Below, piece by piece: positions 21,213 to 24,874 of a DNA stretch of 24,874 nucleotides. A program made the position numbers and the translations under genes. Origin of the DNA: Desulfovibrio sp. Marseille-P6017 (lineage in GTDB: Bacteria > Bacillota_A > Clostridia > Peptostreptococcales > Peptostreptococcaceae). The number at the start of each line of letters is the position of its first letter. Position 1 is the stretch's first letter. The stretch is from assembly GCA_900604495.1 (NCBI GenBank), contig UWOR01000024.1, positions 1-24,874 on the forward strand, given 5' to 3'. Below the pieces are notes generated by a model. The model was not told where the DNA came from and did no database searches. It saw only the letters and a program-made list of their open reading frames with translations.

Positions 21213-22589
21213 ATGACTGAAAATATTAAATTAGAAAATAAATTAAAAGCACTAGAAGGTAAGCCTGATAATGAATTAATACCTGTTAAGTTAACTGTTG
21301 CTCAAGTAAGACAGATGCTTCAAAATGGAAATGGTGAAGTTGTTTACCATAAATTATATGCAGATATAATGGGAAGAAAAAATGAGCTAGAGCGAATGGT
21401 AGATGAACAATTTAAAAAGACAGAAATACAGAAGTATAAAGGACAATTAAAACAGTACGTTGATAGTATATGTACGACAATAGATCATATAGAGAACTAT
21501 ACATACTTCTATGTTGATACAGCTGTAGAAAAACAAGAAGAAAAAGTGAAGATTTTAGAAGAAAAGTTAATAGAATTAGTTATAATTGAAGATGAATTAG
21601 AACAGGTTAAACTTATAAATGAAGAAATAAAAAGAAGATATGAAGAACTACATGGTAGACATAATAAAGTTATAGATGAGAAAAATACTCTTGAAGAAAT
21701 GAATGAAGATATAACAACAAAGCTTGAAACTATAGAAGCAGAGTTATCAAAAAAACAAGAAGAACTTACGACAGTGACTAATAAGTTAAATGATTTATTA
21801 CTATCTCATAAAACAGAAGTTGATAAATTAGTTAATCAATTAAATGATGAACAAGCTAAAAGAGTTGAGAGTGACCAAAAAGCATACGAAATTTCTTTAA
21901 AAGAAGAGAGCTATAAAACAAGAATAGCTGAAAAGGATCAACAACTAAAAGAATATCAAGTGCAATTTAATGAACAAATTAATAATAACCAATTATTAAT
22001 GGAAGGGCTTAGAAAAGAAAAAGATGCAAAAATAGAAGAATTACACTCTAAAAATAACTCATTAAGTTTACAGGTTAATAATCTTAGAGAAGAAAAAACT
22101 AAGTTAGATGAAGTAGTAAAAACTCAGGAAACTAGAATAGGTGAGCTTGAAAGTGAAAGAAATAATCTTGAAGTAAAAAATAAAAACCTAGAAGATATTA
22201 AGCTAAAAAATGAAGGTATTATAAAAGAACAAGAGAATGCCTTACAAACTGCCAATAAAAAATATGAAACTGATATAAATAAAGTTAAGAAAGATGCTGA
22301 AAATGAAAAACAACAGGTTTTAGAAGGATTAATAAAATCTCACAAAGAAGAACAGGAAGAACTTAAAAAGCAAATAGCAGACTTACAGGTAGACCTTAAA
22401 GTTAAAAATGAAATGAATGGAAAGTTAGAAGTAGAAGCGAAAAAAGTACCTGGACTTCAAGATAAACTAACTACTGCAGAAGGTAAATTAAATGCAGCTA
22501 TAGATGAAAGAGATAAATTTGAAAAAATGTATGAAGATTTAATGACTAAATATACTGAATTAGTTGGATTAGCAACAACTAAAAAATAA
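21213..22589 (+). CDS. Long coiled-coil protein, KfrA-like candidate
   Basis: A 458-aa protein. The N terminus (about residues 25-70, LTVAQVRQMLQNGNGEVVYH) could be a helix-turn-helix. Residues about 100-430 are an almost unbroken coiled coil rich in E, K, L, N and Q. Plasmid proteins of this shape, such as KfrA, bind operators in their own promoter and form filaments that help partition and plasmid stability. The three palindromes directly before the gene suit that model. No ATP-binding motif is seen, so it is not an SMC ATPase. The start has AAGGAGG six bases upstream. The gene is alone between a promoter and terminator. The KfrA label is by analogy, not proven homology. Confidence 0.65.
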   Translation: MTENIKLENKLKALEGKPDNELIPVKLTVAQVRQMLQNGNGEVVYHKLYADIMGRKNELERMVDEQFKKTEIQKYKGQLKQYVDSICTTIDHIENYTYFYVDTAVEKQEEKVKILEEKLIELVIIEDELEQVKLINEEIKRRYEELHGRHNKVIDEKNTLEEMNEDITTKLETIEAELSKKQEELTTVTNKLNDLLLSHKTEVDKLVNQLNDEQAKRVESDQKAYEISLKEESYKTRIAEKDQQLKEYQVQFNEQINNNQLLMEGLRKEKDAKIEELHSKNNSLSLQVNNLREEKTKLDEVVKTQETRIGELESERNNLEVKNKNLEDIKLKNEGIIKEQENALQTANKKYETDINKVKKDAENEKQQVLEGLIKSHKEEQEELKKQIADLQVDLKVKNEMNGKLEVEAKKVPGLQDKLTTAEGKLNAAIDERDKFEKMYEDLMTKYTELVGLATTKK

Positions 22590-22594
22590 GATAT

Positions 22595-22624
22595 AGACCT
22601 CCTAAGTTAAGGAGGTCTTTTTAT
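22595..22624 (+). terminator. Terminator after the coiled-coil gene
   Basis: A 9-bp stem AGACCTCCT/AGGAGGTCT, then T's. From here to 22780 I see AT-rich sequence with no clear gene or promoter. Confidence 0.88.
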
Positions 22625-22798
22625 ATACTACTACCAGGTGGATTAGATGGTTGAATTAAACTACTTTAACTATACGTATAAATAAACTATATAAATTAAA
22701 TGGATTATATAAGCAATATAAAGGATTTAAATTATAAGTATAGAACTAATACATCAAGTATATTAACTTAATAAAATAGGTAAAAGGAGAGATATACA

Positions 22799-22987
22799 AT
22801 GTCTAGTTCAAATAAACGTAAACTAACACTTAGTGTAGAAGATAAACTAATTAAAACACTTAAAGTAAAAGCGATACAACATGAGGTTTCGGTATCTCAA
22901 CTAGTTGAAGTTTTCGCAATACTTGCAGAACGTGATAAGAAGTTATTTAAAAGTATAATGGATAAGTATAAGAGTGAAAGTATGTAA
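22799..22987 (+). CDS. Small RHH (CopG/Arc-like) DNA-binding protein
   Basis: A 62-aa protein: beta strand KRKLTLSVEDK (about residues 6-16), then two helices (LIKTLKVKAIQHE and SVSQLVEVFAILAERD), the standard ribbon-helix-helix plan. It has the SD AAAGGAG nine bases upstream. It precedes the ParA operon by 130 bp; a separate ParA promoter lies between. It may regulate copy number or the partition genes. It is the third RHH protein in this part of the plasmid. Confidence 0.75.
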   Translation: MSSSNKRKLTLSVEDKLIKTLKVKAIQHEVSVSQLVEVFAILAERDKKLFKSIMDKYKSESM

Positions 22988-23006
22988 TAGATTGAAAATG
23001 TTGAAT

Positions 23007-23093
23007 TTGATTTATTTTTAAATTGTGTATATAATAAAAATACATTAAAAATAAATCTTTCTAATTTGTTTTTACATTAATTTTACATTAAAA
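23007..23093 (+). promoter_or_regulatory. parA promoter and TACATTAA sites
   Basis: TTGATT (23007-23012), a 17-bp spacer and TATAAT (23030-23035). TACATTAA follows at 23041, 23073 and 23084; the last two are 11 bp apart. The sites lie over the transcript start, so the RHH protein that binds them would repress the operon. They could be a secondary centromere. Confidence 0.75.
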
Positions 23094-23117
23094 ATAAATT
23101 AGAAATTGGAGGACTAT

Positions 23118-23939
23118 ATGAAACTAATTGCGAACTTCAACATCAAGGGAGGCGTTGGAAAAACTGCATTAAATATTCTAACAGGTATTAGACTTGCACA
23201 AGAAGGTAATAAAATTCTTTTTATAGATGCAGATTCTCAATCAAATTTAACTGAATATTTCTTTGATGTTAATCATAAGGATAAGACTATTGCAGATGCA
23301 TTATTAAAACAAGAGCCAGCAGAAAATGTAATATTAAAAGGTGCAAATGAAAAACACCCAAATATTGACCTTATACCTTCAACTATCGATATATGCACAT
23401 TGTCTGAAGATATATCAAACTTCAGGGCGAGGGAAATGGTTGTTGCTAGGTGGATGAAATCAAATATAAATATACTAAATCAATATGATTATATAATAGT
23501 TGATTTATCACCATCTATGGAATTGATTAATAGAAACTTCCTATACTTAATGGACTCAATTATCTTTTTAATTGAACATGGAGACGTTTCTTCGCTAAGA
23601 GGTATACAAAAGTTCAATAAAGAATACATGAAAGATTTAAATGAACTTGAAATTGAAGATAGTACTAAAAAAGCAACTTTAATAAATAGTTTTAAAACTG
23701 GTAATAGAAGTATTATTAATTACTTTAATGAACAATTAGAAATATATAAATCACTAAATATAGGAGCATTCTTAGAAGACTCTTTATTAGATACAGTTAT
23801 AAATGAAAGTGATGTTATAAAAAGAGCATTACTAGAACAAGAAGATCTTAGAAATATAGATAAGAGATACCGTAATAAAAAAGTAGAGCAACAGTTTGAA
23901 TCTTTTATAGAAGAATTAAAACAAAAAGAAATATTATAA
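23118..23939 (+). CDS. parA: ParA-family partition ATPase
   Basis: A 273-aa deviant Walker-type ATPase. Walker A is KGGVGKT (residues 10-16), Walker A' is FIDADSQSNLT (about 34-44) and Walker B is YIIVDLSPS (about 123-131). It lacks an N-terminal HTH, so it is a type Ib (small) ParA, which moves plasmid copies over the nucleoid and pairs with an RHH ParB. I chose ATG at 23118, with GGAGG 5 bases upstream; the TTG at 23106 overlaps that SD. The RHH partner follows by 12 bp. TACATTAA sites precede the operon and recur before the parM operon. Confidence 0.92.
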   Translation: MKLIANFNIKGGVGKTALNILTGIRLAQEGNKILFIDADSQSNLTEYFFDVNHKDKTIADALLKQEPAENVILKGANEKHPNIDLIPSTIDICTLSEDISNFRAREMVVARWMKSNINILNQYDYIIVDLSPSMELINRNFLYLMDSIIFLIEHGDVSSLRGIQKFNKEYMKDLNELEIEDSTKKATLINSFKTGNRSIINYFNEQLEIYKSLNIGAFLEDSLLDTVINESDVIKRALLEQEDLRNIDKRYRNKKVEQQFESFIEELKQKEIL

Positions 23940-23951
23940 AGGAGTATTGAT

Positions 23952-24284
23952 ATGGGAAAATTAAATAACTTACAACTACCAGATGAAACAACTACTGGAC
24001 AAAGTAGAGTTGCTAAAACAACTAATGAAGAAAAATTAGGAAATGGACTTCTACCAGGTGCAGATGCAGATATAATGGATTTTATTACAGTTAGAAAAAG
24101 TTCGAAAAGAGAAGCAGTTTCTGTATACTTTGATGAAGATGTAATGGATAAATTAAAAACTATATCTGAACAAACAAAGGTAGCTATAAGTAAAATGATA
24201 GAACAAAGTATTGAAGGACTTACTAAAAATATAGAAGCAGATCAAAATCTTGTTAAACAATATAATAAAAAGAAAAAGAAATAA
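23952..24284 (+). CDS. RHH ParB-like partner of ParA
   Basis: A 110-aa protein. The N-terminal half is flexible (about residues 1-48), as in ParB partners that stimulate ParA through a basic tail. The C-terminal half is a ribbon-helix-helix: strand REAVSVYFDED (about 54-64), helices DKLKTISEQTK and SKMIEQSIEGLTK, and a lysine tail. The SD AAAGGAG overlaps the end of parA, so the two are cotranslated. It probably binds the TACATTAA sites on both sides of the operon, as omega proteins bind their repeats. Confidence 0.78.
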   Translation: MGKLNNLQLPDETTTGQSRVAKTTNEEKLGNGLLPGADADIMDFITVRKSSKREAVSVYFDEDVMDKLKTISEQTKVAISKMIEQSIEGLTKNIEADQNLVKQYNKKKKK

Positions 24285-24298
24285 TAATAGTTATAAAT

Positions 24299-24331
24299 AA
24301 AAAGTATCTCTGTAAATAGAGATGCTTTTTT
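24299..24331 (+). terminator. Terminator of the parA operon
   Basis: AAAAAGTATCTCT pairs with AGAGATGCTTTTT (one G-U) around a 6-nt loop. It separates the parA and RHH-parM operons. Confidence 0.85.
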
Positions 24332-24478
24332 ATTTGTATTTTTGAAATGTAAAATTATAAAAACATAGTATTCAACTGATATATAAAGAAAATACAGTTA
24401 TTTTAATTTAAAAAAATGTTAAATAATTGCAAATTAAATGTAGTTTAATTGTACTTTTAATGCATATTAAATGTAGTT

Positions 24479-24620
24479 TTAATGTAAATATAAATTAAAT
24501 TACATTAAAATTACATTAATTTTAATGTAATTTTAAAATAAGTATTGACTTAAAATACATTATAGATTACTATATAAATAAGTTAATTTTACATTAATTT
24601 TACATTAAAATTACATTAAA
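24479..24620. promoter_or_regulatory. Candidate centromere: phased TACATTAA repeats
   Basis: TACATTAA occurs at 24501, 24512, 24590, 24601 and 24612, always 11 bp apart within a cluster. Inverted copies (TTAATGTA) are at 24479 and 24522. Degenerate forms (TTAAATGTAG) extend left to about 24434. One turn of DNA per site is what RHH proteins need to bind side by side. The same motif lies before parA. I propose this is the centromere and the operator of the RHH-parM operon. Confidence 0.75.
24545..24573 (+). promoter_or_regulatory. Promoter of the RHH-parM operon
   Basis: TTGACT (24545-24550), a 17-bp spacer and TACTAT (24568-24573). It sits between the two repeat clusters, so adaptor binding would shut it off. 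Confidence 0.75.
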
Positions 24621-24874
24621 AAAGAGGTGAAAAAATGTCGGAGAAAAAAACAGTAACTCTACAGATTCCAGTACCAATATCTCTTGCTCAAGATATCAAA
24701 AACTTAGCAAAGTTAGATGAACGAAGTATGGCGGTTTATTGTAAAAGAGCATTACAAGCACATGTAGAAGATGTTCTTGGAATTAACACAAAAGAGATGC
24801 AGATGGAAGAGATAAGAAAAAACTTTATAGGAAACGTATTAGCAATTAATGATAATTCAGATAGCAGAAAAGAT
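24620..24874. repeat. Right copy of 255-bp terminal redundancy
   Basis: Identical to 1-255. It joins the centromere region to the RHH gene at 16 and shows the true context of that gene's start. Confidence 0.93.
24635..24874 (+). CDS. Second rendering of the RHH gene at 16, cut by window end
   Basis: The first 80 codons of the same gene as 16-348, from the terminal redundancy. It is not a second gene. Here its promoter, repeats and SD (GAGGTG) are visible upstream. Confidence 0.9.
   Translation, partial: MSEKKTVTLQIPVPISLAQDIKNLAKLDERSMAVYCKRALQAHVEDVLGINTKEMQMEEIRKNFIGNVLAINDNSDSRKD

Overview
The window is very probably one complete circular plasmid of 24,619 bp from a Clostridium-like, low-GC Bacillota host. 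The last 255 bases (24620-24874) repeat the first 255 exactly, as expected when a circular assembly is written out past its start. The organism call rests on the very AT-rich sequence, strong GGAGG ribosome binding sites, and a tetA(P)-tetB(P) operon with the 17-nt gene overlap typical of Clostridium perfringens Tet P. No host gene is present, so the species cannot be fixed.

Layout. (1) Partition, across the circle junction (22799-24620 plus 1-1383): a 62-aa ribbon-helix-helix (RHH) protein, a ParA ATPase with an RHH partner, then an RHH protein followed by an actin-like ParM ATPase. Both ATPase operons are preceded by TACATTAA sites spaced 11 bp apart. (2) A small orphan gene and two long imperfect palindromes (1514-2447). 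(3) Cargo (about 2600-9180): tetracycline efflux and ribosomal protection genes behind a roughly 530-nt leader with a leader peptide and two hairpins, a broken YcxB-like gene, and a divergent ECF sigma factor operon with membrane proteins (sigY/yxlC/yxlD-like). (4) A roughly 1-kb non-coding, locally GC-rich region full of hairpins with an array of 15-bp repeats (9360-10200), leading into a replication-relaxation-like gene pair. (5) Backbone genes: a DnaQ-like exonuclease fusion, an HTH coiled-coil protein and a small serine resolvase, the last two bracketed by copies of one perfect palindrome. (6) The replicon (15861-19131): a structured RNA with its own promoter and terminator, a rep leader with a likely antisense RNA, a primase-type Rep, two 54-bp hairpin repeats and a DnaD-like protein. 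(7) A small unknown protein, an MmcB-like nuclease fusion and a long coiled-coil protein, each with its own promoter or terminator and palindromic sites.

The genes fit a low-copy, stably inherited resistance plasmid. The order antisense RNA, primase-like Rep, repeats downstream of rep resembles ColE2-type replicons. Stability would come from the resolvase and from two partition ATPases that may share one centromere. I see no classical relaxase, coupling protein or type IV secretion genes, so any transfer would be by mobilisation. The most novel-looking parts are the twin-loop RNA whose first loop is complementary to the rep leader loop, the double partition locus, the covarying hairpin repeats after rep, the repeated 3'-UTR element, and the structured region at 9360-10200.
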